Source of the DNA: Pseudomonas sp. B21-040
GTDB taxonomy: Bacteria > Pseudomonadota > Gammaproteobacteria > Pseudomonadales > Pseudomonadaceae
DNA length: 64,000 nucleotides
Assembly: GCF_024748695.1 (NCBI RefSeq)
Contig: NZ_CP087176.1
Location: forward strand, 241,501 to 305,500
Reading direction: 5' to 3'
Below the pieces are notes generated by a model that saw only the letters and a program-made list of their open reading frames with translations, ran no database searches and had not been told where the DNA came from. A program made the position numbers and the translations under genes. Shown piece by piece: positions 38,591 through 47,005 of the stretch (its first letter is position 1; every line of letters starts with the position of its first letter).

Positions 38591-38651
38591 GTTTTTATGC
38601 AAACAGGCAGTTTTATGATCGTTTTTATGCACGAAAACTCATTTTTATGCA
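38591..38651 (+). repeat. Phased direct repeats GTTTTTATGC
   Basis: GTTTTTATGC occurs at 38591 and 38621, ATTTTTATGC at 38641, and a degenerate GTTTTATGAT at 38610. Spacings are close to 20, 10 and 20 bp, that is, near whole helical turns. They lie about 310-370 nt upstream of the permease start. Confidence 0.55.
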
Positions 38652-38685
38652 GAGGGCCGAAATTACTAACGATGTCCTCAAGCTT

Positions 38686-38716
38686 AAAAGCCTCGAGTAA
38701 TTCGGGGCTTTTAAGT
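38686..38716. terminator. Stem-loop, possible weak terminator
   Basis: TTAAAAGCCTCGA-GTAA-TTCGGGGCTTTTAA: an 11- to 13-bp stem lacking a long T-run downstream. It could end a short transcript beginning in the repeat region. Confidence 0.5.
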
Positions 38717-38958
38717 GCGCGGTGGCTCGTCCCGATTAAGGTTTACACCTTGTTACCTCTTTTCAACGAGGGCATAAATTCACCTGTTACAGCAGGCTCC
38801 TCCACCACAAATGATCAAAACGATCATTTGAATGATTGATTTGCGCAGTTCATGACGAAAGCCTAAGATAAATTTGACTGAATTAATCACTGCGTGATCG
38901 ATTCAGTCAGTTTCGAGGTGATAAACGTCTTGCCAAACAATTATAAAAGGAGACCCTC

Positions 38959-39972
38959 GTGGCCCAAATTCCTATCAAGCGCACCATAGAACGCATCCCT
39001 GGCGGCATGATGATTGTCCCGCTGCTGATCGGTTCGCTGGTGGCTACCTTTCTTCCCGATACACCGAAGTTTTTCGGCTCTTTCACCAATGCGCTGTTCA
39101 CCGGGGCATTACCCATCCTCGCGGTGTTCTACGTTTGCATGGGCGCGAGCATCAACATCAAGGCCACGCCTTACCTGCTGAAGAAGGGCGGCACGCTGCT
39201 CATCACCAAAGTCGGCATCGCTGTCCTGATCGGCATTGTGCTTGGGCACTTCCTGGGTGAGCAGCCGGTTTCGTCAGGGCTGTTCGCCGGTATTTCCACG
39301 CTGGCGATCGTTGCTGCGATGAACGACACCAACGGCGGGTTGTACATGGCGCTGATGGGGCAATACGGTCGATCCGAAGACGTCGGTGCCTACTCGGTCA
39401 TGTCCCTGGAGTCCGGGCCTTTTCTGACGATGGTCACCTTGGGTATCGCCGGCCTGTCGGCCTTCCCGTGGCCGACGCTGGTGGGCAGCATTCTGCCGCT
39501 GGCCCTGGGCATGTTGTTGGGCAATCTTGACCGTGACATGCGCGATTTTCTGGCCAAAGCCGTTCCGGTGATGATCCCGTTCTTCGCCCTGGCACTCGGC
39601 GCCAGCCTGGATTTGCATAACGTCTGGCAGGCCGGTTTGCTCGGTCTGGGAATGGGTGTTGCGGTTGTCGTGTTGACCGGTATCCCGCTGTTCTTCGCTG
39701 ACCGTTTGACCGGTGGCACTGGCGTCGCCGGCGTCGCTGCGGCCACCACCGCCGGGAACGCCGCCGCCGTGCCAGCACTGATCGCGGCGGCCAATCCGGT
39801 GTACGCAGAAGCGGCCAAGAGTGCGACCATATTGGTCGCCGCTTGTGTCGTGGTCACAGCGATTCTCGCGCCGTTGCTCACCGCAGCCGTTGCCAAGCGC
39901 GTGCAACAGCGCAATCCCGTCGTTATCCCTGAACCGGAGATAGAGCCTCAAAAGCAGGAGGCCTTGCGATGA
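38959..39972 (+). CDS. 2-keto-3-deoxygluconate-type permease
   Basis: 337 residues from a GTG start with AAAGGAGA upstream. [23 protein letters not shown] is the KdgT-family signature; about ten membrane segments, including [24 protein letters not shown] and [26 protein letters not shown]. KdgT-type carriers import acid sugars with protons. Its partner genes are a DUF1537 kinase and PdxA2, so the substrate is more likely a four-carbon acid sugar (threonate/erythronate) than KDG. Confidence 0.92.
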   Translation: MAQIPIKRTIERIPGGMMIVPLLIGSLVATFLPDTPKFFGSFTNALFTGALPILAVFYVCMGASINIKATPYLLKKGGTLLITKVGIAVLIGIVLGHFLGEQPVSSGLFAGISTLAIVAAMNDTNGGLYMALMGQYGRSEDVGAYSVMSLESGPFLTMVTLGIAGLSAFPWPTLVGSILPLALGMLLGNLDRDMRDFLAKAVPVMIPFFALALGASLDLHNVWQAGLLGLGMGVAVVVLTGIPLFFADRLTGGTGVAGVAAATTAGNAAAVPALIAAANPVYAEAAKSATILVAACVVVTAILAPLLTAAVAKRVQQRNPVVIPEPEIEPQKQEALR

Positions 39973-41249
39973 GGATTCTGATCATCGCGGACGATTTGTC
40001 GGGCGCGGCAGATTGCGCCATCGGTTTTGCGAGCGCGGGGCTACAAACGGTGGTCACGCTCGACCCTTTGAATGACAAGGCTGACGCTCAGGTGATTGCG
40101 GCCGATACGGACACTCGACGCCTCTCTCCGGAGCGGGCCGCCGAGCGCACCGTCGCTGCATTTAAAGCGCTGCATCAACCCGGGCAGCGACTGTATAAAA
40201 AAATCGATTCAACCTTGCGCGGCAACTGGGCGGCCGAAGTCGCTGCCCTGCAACCGTTGGCAGGCCTGGCCATCGTCGCCCCGGCGTTTCCCGCCACCGG
40301 GCGTACGTTGCGTGGCGGTCGGGTGTTCGTGAACGGCCAGCCACTGGAAACCACCGACACCTGGAAACTCGAAAACGCCGACCGCCCGGCTGACGTCGAA
40401 GTGATGCTCATCGCCGCGGGCCTGAGCACCGCGAAGCTGGACCTCGACACCTTGCGCGGCAACGAAAATGCGCTCGCACAGCACATTATCGAAGTCGCCC
40501 GCAGCGGCACGCAGGCGTTGATCGTCGACGCACAAACCGAAGATGACCTGCTGACCCTCGCTCGCCTGACCGCGTCGATGGAACAGCCGCTGTTCTGGAT
40601 CGGTTCGGGTGGTCTCGCTCGGGAAATAGCCGGTCTTCCTGACTTCAGCGAAACAGGTTTCACGGCCATCGAACCGGATGCAGTCGAAAAAAGTCAGGCG
40701 CCTATCCTGATACTCGTCGGTAGCCTTTCCGGAGTCTGCGACCGGCAATGCGCACGGCTCAAGGAGCGTGGCGGCGTCAGCGAATTGGTCGTACCGCCCG
40801 AGGTCCTTCGCCAGGGCACAACGCATGTCGATTGGGCGACGTGGCAGGCGCGCATCGGCGAGCAACTGGACGGCTGGAGTGACCTGCTGCTGCGCATCGG
40901 CCGCGATGAAGCGTTCGATCCCCAGGAGGGCGCGCAACTCTCGAACCTGCTGGCCGTGCTGGTAGAACCCCACTTCGCCAAGGTTGGCGGCTTGATCGCC
41001 ACGGGTGGCGAGACGGCGCGGGCCATATTGACCACCGTCGGCATCGACAGCCTGCAACTGCTGACGGAAATCGAAGCCGGCGTCGCCTTCGCCCGCCCGA
41101 CCGATTCCCGGCAGGGCCATCGTCCCGGCATCGTTACCAAGGCAGGCGCGTTCGGCACCGATCACGCCTTGTATGCGGCATGGCAACACTTGAGCGACAA
41201 CGCCGATCGCTCCCCGTCCAAACGCACACGAATCCAAGGACTCCAATGA
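39969..41249 (+). CDS. Four-carbon acid sugar kinase (DUF1537)
   Basis: 426 residues. N-terminus [23 protein letters not shown] and [18 protein letters not shown] are DUF1537 N-domain signatures; C-terminal [13 protein letters not shown] and [14 protein letters not shown] are the nucleotide-binding part. These kinases phosphorylate D-threonate or erythronate at C4. It overlaps both its neighbours by 4 nt. Confidence 0.93.
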   Translation: MRILIIADDLSGAADCAIGFASAGLQTVVTLDPLNDKADAQVIAADTDTRRLSPERAAERTVAAFKALHQPGQRLYKKIDSTLRGNWAAEVAALQPLAGLAIVAPAFPATGRTLRGGRVFVNGQPLETTDTWKLENADRPADVEVMLIAAGLSTAKLDLDTLRGNENALAQHIIEVARSGTQALIVDAQTEDDLLTLARLTASMEQPLFWIGSGGLAREIAGLPDFSETGFTAIEPDAVEKSQAPILILVGSLSGVCDRQCARLKERGGVSELVVPPEVLRQGTTHVDWATWQARIGEQLDGWSDLLLRIGRDEAFDPQEGAQLSNLLAVLVEPHFAKVGGLIATGGETARAILTTVGIDSLQLLTEIEAGVAFARPTDSRQGHRPGIVTKAGAFGTDHALYAAWQHLSDNADRSPSKRTRIQGLQ

Positions 41250-42256
41250 ACACTATGAACAACTACCTCCCCATCATCGGCATCACCATGGGCGACGCCA
41301 CGGGCGTCGGCCCGGAAATCATCGTCAAGAGCCTGACTCATGACATCGTCTACCAGCAATGCCGACCACTGGTGATCGGCGATGCCCGTCGCCTGGAGCA
41401 GGCCAACGTCATCGTCGGCGGCAGCGCCAAAGTGCGCCGCATCGAAGATGCCTCCCAAGCGTTGTACGAGGCCGGCACCATTGACTGCATCGACCTCGAC
41501 CTGATCCCCGACGACCTGCCGTTCGGTGAACTGTCGCCCATCGCCGGTGACGCCGCTTATCAATACATCGCCCGCGCTGTGCAACTCGCCGAGGCCAGCC
41601 AGATTGATGCCATTTGCACCGCGCCATTGAACAAGGAAGCGCTGCACGCCGGCGGCCACAAATACCCGGGCCACACCGAAATGCTCGCGCACCTGACCAA
41701 CGTCGACGAAGTATCGATGATGCTGGTGGCGCCGCAGCTGCGGGTGATTCACGTCACCACCCACATCGGGATCATCGACGCGATCCGCAAGATCGAACCG
41801 GGCCTGGTCCAGCGCACCATCGAGCGCGGCAACGCGACGCTGATCAAGGCCGGCATTGCCAAGCCACGAATCGGCGTGTGCGGGATCAACCCGCATGCCG
41901 GTGAAAACGGTCTGTTCGGTTATGGCGAAGAGGAAGAAAAGATCATCCCTGCGGTGAAGCTGTTGCAGGAACGCGGCCTCGACGTGACCGGCCCGCTGCC
42001 CGCCGATACGCTGTTCTTCCGCGCCGGACGCGGCGACTTCGACCTGGTGGTGGCGATGTATCACGACCAGGGCCACAGCCCGGTCAAAGTGCTGGGGCTT
42101 GAAGCCGGTGTGAACGTGACCGTGGGCCTGGACGTGATCCGCACTTCGGTCGACCACGGCACTGCTTTCGATATCGCCGGCAAGGGCATCGCCGATGAAC
42201 GCAGCCTGCTCGAAGCGCTGCGCCAGGGTGCGGAGCTTGCCACGCGACGGGGATGA
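41246..42256 (+). CDS. pdxA2: PdxA2-type 4-phospho-acid-sugar dehydrogenase
   Basis: 336 residues from ATG 41246 (overlapping the kinase TGA). PdxA family motifs GITMGDATGVGPEI, CTAPLNKEALHAGGHKYPGHTEML and MYHDQGHSPVKVL (metal His). PdxA2 proteins beside DUF1537 kinases oxidise D-threonate 4-phosphate to DHAP and CO2 rather than making pyridoxal phosphate. This assignment comes from gene context. Confidence 0.9.
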   Translation: MNTMNNYLPIIGITMGDATGVGPEIIVKSLTHDIVYQQCRPLVIGDARRLEQANVIVGGSAKVRRIEDASQALYEAGTIDCIDLDLIPDDLPFGELSPIAGDAAYQYIARAVQLAEASQIDAICTAPLNKEALHAGGHKYPGHTEMLAHLTNVDEVSMMLVAPQLRVIHVTTHIGIIDAIRKIEPGLVQRTIERGNATLIKAGIAKPRIGVCGINPHAGENGLFGYGEEEEKIIPAVKLLQERGLDVTGPLPADTLFFRAGRGDFDLVVAMYHDQGHSPVKVLGLEAGVNVTVGLDVIRTSVDHGTAFDIAGKGIADERSLLEALRQGAELATRRG

Positions 42257-42311
42257 GGCGCACGGGCGCTGTCGTGTAAGATCGACCACCGTCCACACAA
42301 CGAGACCCGCC

Positions 42312-43085
42312 ATGAAAGCCTCCGAACGCCACCGCGCCATCCTCGATCTCGTACGCATTGGCGATGCCAACGTCGAGCAATTGAGCGCGGCGCTCGGGGT
42401 CTCGGAAGCGACCGTGCGACGTGACCTGACCATGCTCGCCAAACAGCGGCATCTGGTGCGCACCTACGGCGGCGCGACTTCGGTGGTTGGCGTTCATGAG
42501 CCGGAAGCTTCCCTCGAAGAACGCAAAACCAGCCAGTGGGAACAGAAAGACGCCATCGCCCAAGCGGCGGCGGCTCACGTTCAGGATGGCGATACCGTAT
42601 TGCTCGATGGCGGCACCACCTGCGCCGCGCTGGCTCACCATTTGTGTTCACGGCAAGACGTGCATGTGGTGACCAATAATCTGCTGGCGGTGATGACCCT
42701 GGCCAACGCGCCGGGCGTGCGCCTGACCCTGATCGGCGGCGATCTGCGCGGTTCGAGCATGAGCACATTGGGGCCGTTGGCGGAACTGACGTTGAGCCGG
42801 TTGAGCGTCGACAAGGCCTTTCTGGGTGCGGACGGTGTGGTCGCGGAGTTTGGTTTGTGTGAAGCGAGTGCGCAGCAGGCGTATCTCAAGGAATGCATCA
42901 TCAAGCGTGCGGCGCAGATTGTTGTCCTCGCCGACACCGACAAGTTGGGCCGTGCCCGGCAGCAGCATTGGACGCCGATTGAGCGGGAGTGGCGGTTGAT
43001 TACCGGCTCCACTGCGGATGAAGCTGCGCTGGCGCCGTTTTATGCGCTTAAGCAGATCACGGTGGAAACTGTCGACGTCGCTTGA
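42312..43085 (+). CDS. DeoR-family transcriptional regulator
   Basis: 257 residues from ATG 42312. DNA-binding domain ERHRAILDLVRIGDANVEQLSAALGVSEATVRRDLTML and the sugar-phosphate isomerase-like sensor (LDGGTTCAALAHHL, VVTNNLLAV, FLGADGV, VLADTDKLGR). It probably represses the permease-kinase-dehydrogenase genes until a phosphorylated intermediate accumulates. It lies 55 nt downstream of pdxA2, same strand. Confidence 0.93.
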   Translation: MKASERHRAILDLVRIGDANVEQLSAALGVSEATVRRDLTMLAKQRHLVRTYGGATSVVGVHEPEASLEERKTSQWEQKDAIAQAAAAHVQDGDTVLLDGGTTCAALAHHLCSRQDVHVVTNNLLAVMTLANAPGVRLTLIGGDLRGSSMSTLGPLAELTLSRLSVDKAFLGADGVVAEFGLCEASAQQAYLKECIIKRAAQIVVLADTDKLGRARQQHWTPIEREWRLITGSTADEAALAPFYALKQITVETVDVA

Positions 43086-43093
43086 TTGCTCAC

Positions 43094-43138
43094 CTCTGTG
43101 GCGAGGGAGCTTGCTCCCGCTGGGCTGCGAAGCGGCCC
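43094..43138. repeat. Pseudomonas repeat (GTGGCGAGGGAGCTTGCTCCCGC)
   Basis: GCGAGGGAGCTTGCTCCCGC palindrome followed by GGGCTGCGAAGCGGCCCC palindrome: a widespread dispersed repeat of fluorescent pseudomonads, directly after the DeoR gene. Confidence 0.8.
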
Positions 43139-43204
43139 CAAAATTCTCACAAGCAACGCTTTTTTTTGCACTCAAACGGTAGTTGTCTCCCTCGCGACAA
43201 AGCT

Positions 43205-43309
43205 CATGTCGCAAAAATCCAATTTCGGCGACACGTGTCGCCAACATGTCGTCCGCGGCGACACGTTCCGAAGACGTGTCGCAAAAAGTGAAAAATTGCG
43301 ACACGTTAA
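43205..43309. repeat. GCGACACGT repeat cluster, copy A
   Basis: Five or six half-sites: CATGTCGC (43205), the perfect 16-bp palindrome GGCGACACGTGTCGCC (43227-43242), ACATGTCG, GGCGACACGTTCC (43257), GACGTGTCGC (43273) and TGCGACACGTTA (43297). The last 67 nt (43243-43309) are repeated at 44273-44340 with an identical order and spacing of half-sites. A terminator follows. Confidence 0.75.
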
Positions 43310-43322
43310 TAAGAACGACTCA

Positions 43323-43351
43323 AAACGCCCCGATAGGCTCGGGGCTTATTT
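43323..43351. terminator. Rho-independent terminator
   Basis: AACGCCCCGA-TAGG-CTCGGGGCTTATTT: 8-bp stem with T-rich tail. It may serve a transcript through repeat copy A (plus) or, less well, the DUF3077 gene (minus). Confidence 0.65.
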
Positions 43352-43365
43352 ATGCGTGCAATTTT

Positions 43366-43659
43366 TTATGGTGCGACGTCACTGGATCGGTTGTTACACG
43401 GTGCGGCGAGCACCTTCACCACATCATCAATAATCGCCTTACTCATATCCTGCAAATAATGCAATGCCCAGGCATGCCGGTCGGTATCCCGAACCATCGC
43501 GGCATCTGATGCGAGAAGTTTGGCGATGTGGAGCAGATCGGAAGCGTGGGAGAGGGCCTGGATCACCGGGACGCCAGCGTTGATGCGGAAGAGTGCATCG
43601 TTTGCGTGGTAGGAGAAAGGGGTGAGGCCGATGGTTTTGAGGTCTTGAGGGTTGGTCAT
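43366..43659 (-). CDS. DUF3077 domain protein
   Basis: 97 residues from ATG 43657-43659, preceded by GGAGGTGCCCA. PFSYHANDALFRINAGVPVIQALSHASDLLHIAKLLAS matches DUF3077 of pseudomonads. It is a small, probably helical, cytoplasmic protein of unknown function. The region upstream is highly structured (43801-43990), as if the gene had a regulatory leader. Confidence 0.8.
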   Translation of the reverse strand: MTNPQDLKTIGLTPFSYHANDALFRINAGVPVIQALSHASDLLHIAKLLASDAAMVRDTDRHAWALHYLQDMSKAIIDDVVKVLAAPCNNRSSDVAP

Positions 43660-43800
43660 TGGGCACCTCCGGTTTTTGGGCGGTGGTGGGTGATGGCTGG
43701 TGGAGCGGTAGCGCAAATTTTGGACGGATCGATAGCGGGCATTAGCAAAAACTCCTGAATCAAAGTTTGAGCTACCACGTTCGTTCTCAGGCGAATGGGT

Positions 43801-43990
43801 GGCAGCTATGCGTGGGCTGAGAAACCGGAGATACAGGAACCCGGCAGACCCGAAGGTCTCCCACGCACAGCCGCCATTACACGGAAATGCAGGCACAAAA
43901 AAACGCCAACAATCGTGATTATGGGCGCTTGTGCGCCTGTATCTTACTCGGGTTCTCAGGCCCGGTCGCTGAATTGGCAGCGACGACCTG
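43801..43990. ncRNA. Candidate structured RNA with alternative folds, upstream of DUF3077 gene
   Basis: Complementary pairs: GCTATGCGTGGG (43805-43816) with CCCACGCACAGC (43860-43871), enclosing AGACC-CGAA-GGTCT (43846-43859); GTCGCTG (43965-43971) with CAGCGAC (43978-43984); and competing long-range pairs GATACAGG (43830-43837) with CCTGTATC (43936-43943) and CTGAGAAACC (43817-43826) with GGTTCTCAG (43951-43959). The two sets cannot all form together, as expected of a switching leader or immunity RNA. Strand is not certain; the minus strand would lead into the DUF3077 gene, 140 nt away. The plus strand has an open frame across it, which I do not call coding. Confidence 0.55.
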
Positions 43991-44153
43991 AAGGTAGCTT
44001 GAGAGGGGAGGATGCGCAATCGTGGCTAGGTGGTGGCGTGCCGAAATGTTTTGGTGATTTTTATGGCTGGGAAATAAATATTGCCCAGCAATAATTTTGA
44101 TAATTTGAGAAGGCTTGTTGAGACCTTATCGACTGGCGAAATAGGCATCAGTA

Positions 44154-44402
44154 TTGGATATCGAATTGGATCAGTTTCAAAAGGATTTGCTGGAATCTGT
44201 GCGCGAAATGAATGAGCACCGAGCGCTTCCAATCGCTGAGGGCAGGCCGTTAACGAAGGAACGCATCAACTCGCACATGTCGTTATCAGCGACACGTTCC
44301 AATAACGTGTCGCAGAAAGTGAAAAAAAGCGACACGTTACAAAACGGACTACATCAAAAGGGGCTGAGTCCTACGGAAAAAGAAGCCTGCGATAACTACT
44401 AA
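44154..44402 (+). pseudogene. Possible antitoxin 5' remnant running into repeat copy B
   Basis: A frame from TTG 44154 (DIELDQFQKDLLESVREMNEHRA) starts like HigA/NadS-type HTH antitoxins of pseudomonads (ELDQFQ-DLL-SV-EM), but after about 40 residues it enters the GCGACACGT repeat (SHMSLSATRSNNVSQKVKKSDTL) and has no HTH. It is probably the remnant of an antitoxin gene truncated by the repeat. A toxin gene follows. Confidence 0.4.
44273..44340. repeat. GCGACACGT repeat cluster, copy B
   Basis: CACATGTCG, GCGACACGTTCC (44289), ACGTGTCGC (44305) and GCGACACGTTA (44329) in the same order and spacing as 43243-43309; the joining AAAGTGAAAAA is also shared. About 50 of 67 positions agree. Confidence 0.75.
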
Positions 44403-44470
44403 ACAGCATCCCTTCAATCGTCTACTGGACGTTGAGAAGGCATCGACTGTTTCAGGTAGGAATCCAGCAT

Positions 44471-44818
44471 TTGAAGAGATTTGCTTTTGTAAGTGAAGCT
44501 GCAACACGGGAGTACAAGGCCTTGCCGGACTGGGTTCAGGATGAGTTTGGGAAAGACCTGATGCGTGTGCAGTACGGCGGGGATCCAGAGTTGGCAATAA
44601 AGCAGCTGAGTTCAATCGGGGCGGGGACGATTGAGATGATCATCAATGGTAGCCCGGCATACCGATGCATCTACATCACGAAGTATGCGGACACCATTTT
44701 CGTCCTTCATTCGTTCGTGAAGACGACGAATCGAACTGATCGTCACGCAATGGCAGTTGCGGAGGATCGGTTGAAGGAGCTCAAACGGGAGCTTCGGAAT
44801 ATGGAGTGGAACGTCTAG
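44471..44818 (+). CDS. Gp49/HigB-like toxin (RelE superfamily)
   Basis: 115 residues from TTG 44471 (AGGAA 8 nt upstream); an earlier TTG at 44432 is possible. KRFAFVSEAATREYKALPDWVQDEFGKDLMRVQYGGDP, then IGAGTIEMIINGSPAYRCIYITKYADTIFVLHSFVKTT is the phage-derived Gp49-like toxin pattern (mRNA interferase by family). The usual HigA partner would be downstream on the same strand; here the XRE gene is convergent, and both stops share CTAG. Confidence 0.8.
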   Translation: MKRFAFVSEAATREYKALPDWVQDEFGKDLMRVQYGGDPELAIKQLSSIGAGTIEMIINGSPAYRCIYITKYADTIFVLHSFVKTTNRTDRHAMAVAEDRLKELKRELRNMEWNV

Positions 44819-45138
44819 CAGGCGTGAGCTTGTGAAATGACTATCTGAGGCAACGCGCCAGCATCGTTGGATGGCAGAGTAAACGTGGTGCGAAAGCCGA
44901 GTTTATCCAGCATGTCCATCATTGCATCGATCGTAAACTTCTCGATTTTCCCAGTGGTGAGTTCAGAAACACGTGATTGGGTCACGTTCAACCTGGCTGC
45001 GGTCTCACTCTGTTTGAGGCCCAGTTTTTTGATGCACTCAGTGATGAAAATGGACAACTCCATTTTCAGAGCCATTTTGCTGGCGACTTCCTCGTCATGC
45101 GTGACATGGAACGGACTGTCGAAGAATTGGATTGCCAT
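44815..45138 (-). CDS. XRE-family HTH antitoxin (HigA-like)
   Basis: 107 residues from ATG 45136-45138, GGAGATTGCTC upstream. KLGLKQSETAARLNVTQSRVSELTTGKIEKFTIDAMMDMLDKLGF is a Cro/CI-type HTH of the HigA/XRE antitoxin class. It overlaps the toxin gene tail to tail at CTAG (44815-44818). A TTATC-N10-GATAA dyad (45163-45182) lies in its promoter region and may be its operator. Confidence 0.82.
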   Translation of the reverse strand: MAIQFFDSPFHVTHDEEVASKMALKMELSIFITECIKKLGLKQSETAARLNVTQSRVSELTTGKIEKFTIDAMMDMLDKLGFRTTFTLPSNDAGALPQIVISQAHAC

Positions 45139-45363
45139 GAGCAATCTCCTTTTTTAAATGGTTATCTAAAATTTACGATAAATGGAGGTTAGCGATTGAT
45201 CATTTTTGATGCAAACATTTTTTCGCCTGCCCCTAGCGCACTCATTACACCAAGTAACTAATGATGTTCCCGTCCCCACCTTTATCCCCTCCAGCTAACT
45301 CCCTACATTGAGCTCCAACGCCTACCCATTCATTCCGAAGGGCAGGTCACTGGAGATTCCCTC

Positions 45364-45585
45364 ATGCCTTTTGTCAGCGTTCGCATCACCCGCGATGGCG
45401 TTACCTCAGAGCAGAAAGCTCAGGTGATCGCCGAAATCACTGAAACCCTGGAGCGCGTCCTCAAAAAGGATCCGCACCTGACCCACATCGTGATCGAAGA
45501 AGTCGACACCGATAACTGGGGCTACGCCGGCATCACCACCACCCAATACCGCAAAAAACTGGCAGAGGCGGAGGGCAAGTCATGA
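45364..45585 (+). CDS. 4-oxalocrotonate tautomerase-family protein
   Basis: 73 residues starting MPFVSVRITRDGVTSEQKAQ; Pro1 after Met removal is the catalytic base of tautomerases. IVIEEVDTDNWGYAGI follows the family pattern. It overlaps the next gene by 4 nt, so a three-gene unit (tautomerase, DsbA-like, SDR) is likely. Confidence 0.88.
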   Translation: MPFVSVRITRDGVTSEQKAQVIAEITETLERVLKKDPHLTHIVIEEVDTDNWGYAGITTTQYRKKLAEAEGKS

Positions 45586-46238
45586 CCGCGCCCGTCTCCA
45601 TCGACTTCATCTCCGACGTGGTGTGCCCGTGGTGCGCATTGGGCGCGACGGCGCTGGAGCAGGCGATTGAGAACGTGGCCGGTGAAGTGTCGGTGGCGCT
45701 GACCTACAAGCCCTTCGAGTTGAACCCGGACATGCCGGCGGTCGGTGAAAAAGCTGTTGAGCATTTAATGCGCAAGTATGGACGCACCGCCGAGGACGTC
45801 GCCGCCGGCAAAGCCATGCAAATCGCTCGTGGCGAGGCCATCGGTTTCACGTTCGATCTGGAAAAGCGCACGCACTTCTACAACACGTTTGATGCGCACC
45901 GGTTGCTGTTGTGGGCGTTGCAGGAAGGGCGGCAGATCGAGCTGAAGAAGATCCTGTTGCGCGCTTATTTCACCGATGGCCAGAACCCGAGCAATCGCGA
46001 AACGCTGGCTCGTCTGGCCGGGGAAGCAGGACTGGATGTGGCAGCTGCGCAGGAAGTGTTGGCATCCGCAGCGTTCGCGAAAGAAGTGCGCGAGCTTGAT
46101 GCGTTCTACCGCCAGCACGGGATCAATTCGGTCCCGGCCATGATCCTCAACGGTCGTCACCTGGTGTCCGGATCGCAGTCGGTCGAGTACTACGAACAAA
46201 TGCTGAGACAAATGGCCAAGGCCCCCGCTGAAGCCTGA
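45582..46238 (+). CDS. FrnE-like DsbA-family oxidoreductase
   Basis: 218 residues. SIDFISDVVCPWCALGATALEQAI has CPWC at residues 16-19; HRLLLWALQEGRQIELKKILLRAYFTDG and INSVPAMILNGRHLVSGSQSVEYY are typical of FrnE/DSBA-like isomerases. No signal peptide. Cytoplasmic thiol-disulfide or glutathione-linked role. Confidence 0.9.
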   Translation: MTAPVSIDFISDVVCPWCALGATALEQAIENVAGEVSVALTYKPFELNPDMPAVGEKAVEHLMRKYGRTAEDVAAGKAMQIARGEAIGFTFDLEKRTHFYNTFDAHRLLLWALQEGRQIELKKILLRAYFTDGQNPSNRETLARLAGEAGLDVAAAQEVLASAAFAKEVRELDAFYRQHGINSVPAMILNGRHLVSGSQSVEYYEQMLRQMAKAPAEA

Positions 46239-46282
46239 TTACTTACTTATTTAAATCATCTTTTAATTAGCAGAGGTTCATC

Positions 46283-46993
46283 ATGAGCAATTCGAAAAAA
46301 GTCATCGTCATTACCGGCGCATCCCAAGGCCTCGGCGCCGGCATGGTCAAAGCGTTCCGTGATCTGGATTACAAGGTTGTCGCCACTTCGCGTTCGATCA
46401 AACCATCTACCGACCCGGACATCCTCACTGTAGCGGGCGACATTGGCGACCCGGCTGTTGCGCAGCAAGTGATCCGCGAAGCCATCGCCCGTTTTGGCCG
46501 CATCGATACGTTGGTCAACAACGCCGGGATCTTCATTGCCAAGCCGTTCACTGCCTACACCGCTGAAGACTACGCCAATGTGTTGTCGGTTAACTTGAAC
46601 GGCTTCTTCTACATCACCCAACTCGCGATCAACGAGATGGAAAAACAGGGCAAAGGCCACGTGGTCAACATCACCACCAGTCTGACGGACCACGCGGTTG
46701 ATGGTGTGCCATCGGTTCTGGCTTCGCTGACCAAGGGTGGTTTGAACGCGGCGACCAAGTCCCTGGCGATTGAGTACGCCAAGCGTGGGATTCGGGTGAA
46801 TGCGGTTTCGCCAGGCATCATCAAGACGCCGATGCATGGTGAGGAAACGCATGAAGCGCTGGGGAATCTGCATCCGGTTGGGCATATGGGCGAGATCGGT
46901 GACATTGCTCAGGCGGTTGTTTACCTGGATAGCGCGAACTTTGTTACTGGTGAGATTCTGCATGTGGATGGTGGGCAGAGCGCTGGTCACTAA
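46283..46993 (+). CDS. SDR-family oxidoreductase lacking the catalytic Tyr
   Basis: 236 residues. Rossmann motif TGASQGLGAGM, NNAGIFIAKPF and the C-terminal VNAVSPGIIKTPMHGEE are those of classical SDRs. The YxxxK active site reads AxxxK (VLASLTKGGLNAATK), so the usual Tyr is absent while Lys is kept. It may use another residue or be catalytically altered. It follows the tautomerase and DsbA-like genes with a 44-nt gap. Confidence 0.9.
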   Translation: MSNSKKVIVITGASQGLGAGMVKAFRDLDYKVVATSRSIKPSTDPDILTVAGDIGDPAVAQQVIREAIARFGRIDTLVNNAGIFIAKPFTAYTAEDYANVLSVNLNGFFYITQLAINEMEKQGKGHVVNITTSLTDHAVDGVPSVLASLTKGGLNAATKSLAIEYAKRGIRVNAVSPGIIKTPMHGEETHEALGNLHPVGHMGEIGDIAQAVVYLDSANFVTGEILHVDGGQSAGH

Positions 46994-47005
46994 GACTTGG
47001 TCTTT

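Larger units (their letters stand above)
38373..38958. other. Non-coding leader of the acid-sugar cluster
   Basis: About 590 nt, AT-richer than the flanks, upstream of the permease gene. It holds the phased GTTTTTATGC repeats at 38591-38651 and a stem-loop at 38686-38716; no convincing reading frame. An ATCA-rich area (CAAAACGATCATTTGAATGATTGATTT near 38815-38842) contains a short ATCATT/AATGAT dyad. Confidence 0.45.

Noticed and set aside
43795..44094. Plus-strand frame across the structured element
   Set aside because: Starts and most codons coincide with paired segments; repeated copies in pseudomonads are better explained as RNA or DNA structure.
43205..44340. GCGACACGT clusters as a CRISPR array
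   Set aside because: Half-sites are short, inverted and unevenly spaced; no spacers of constant length and no cas genes.
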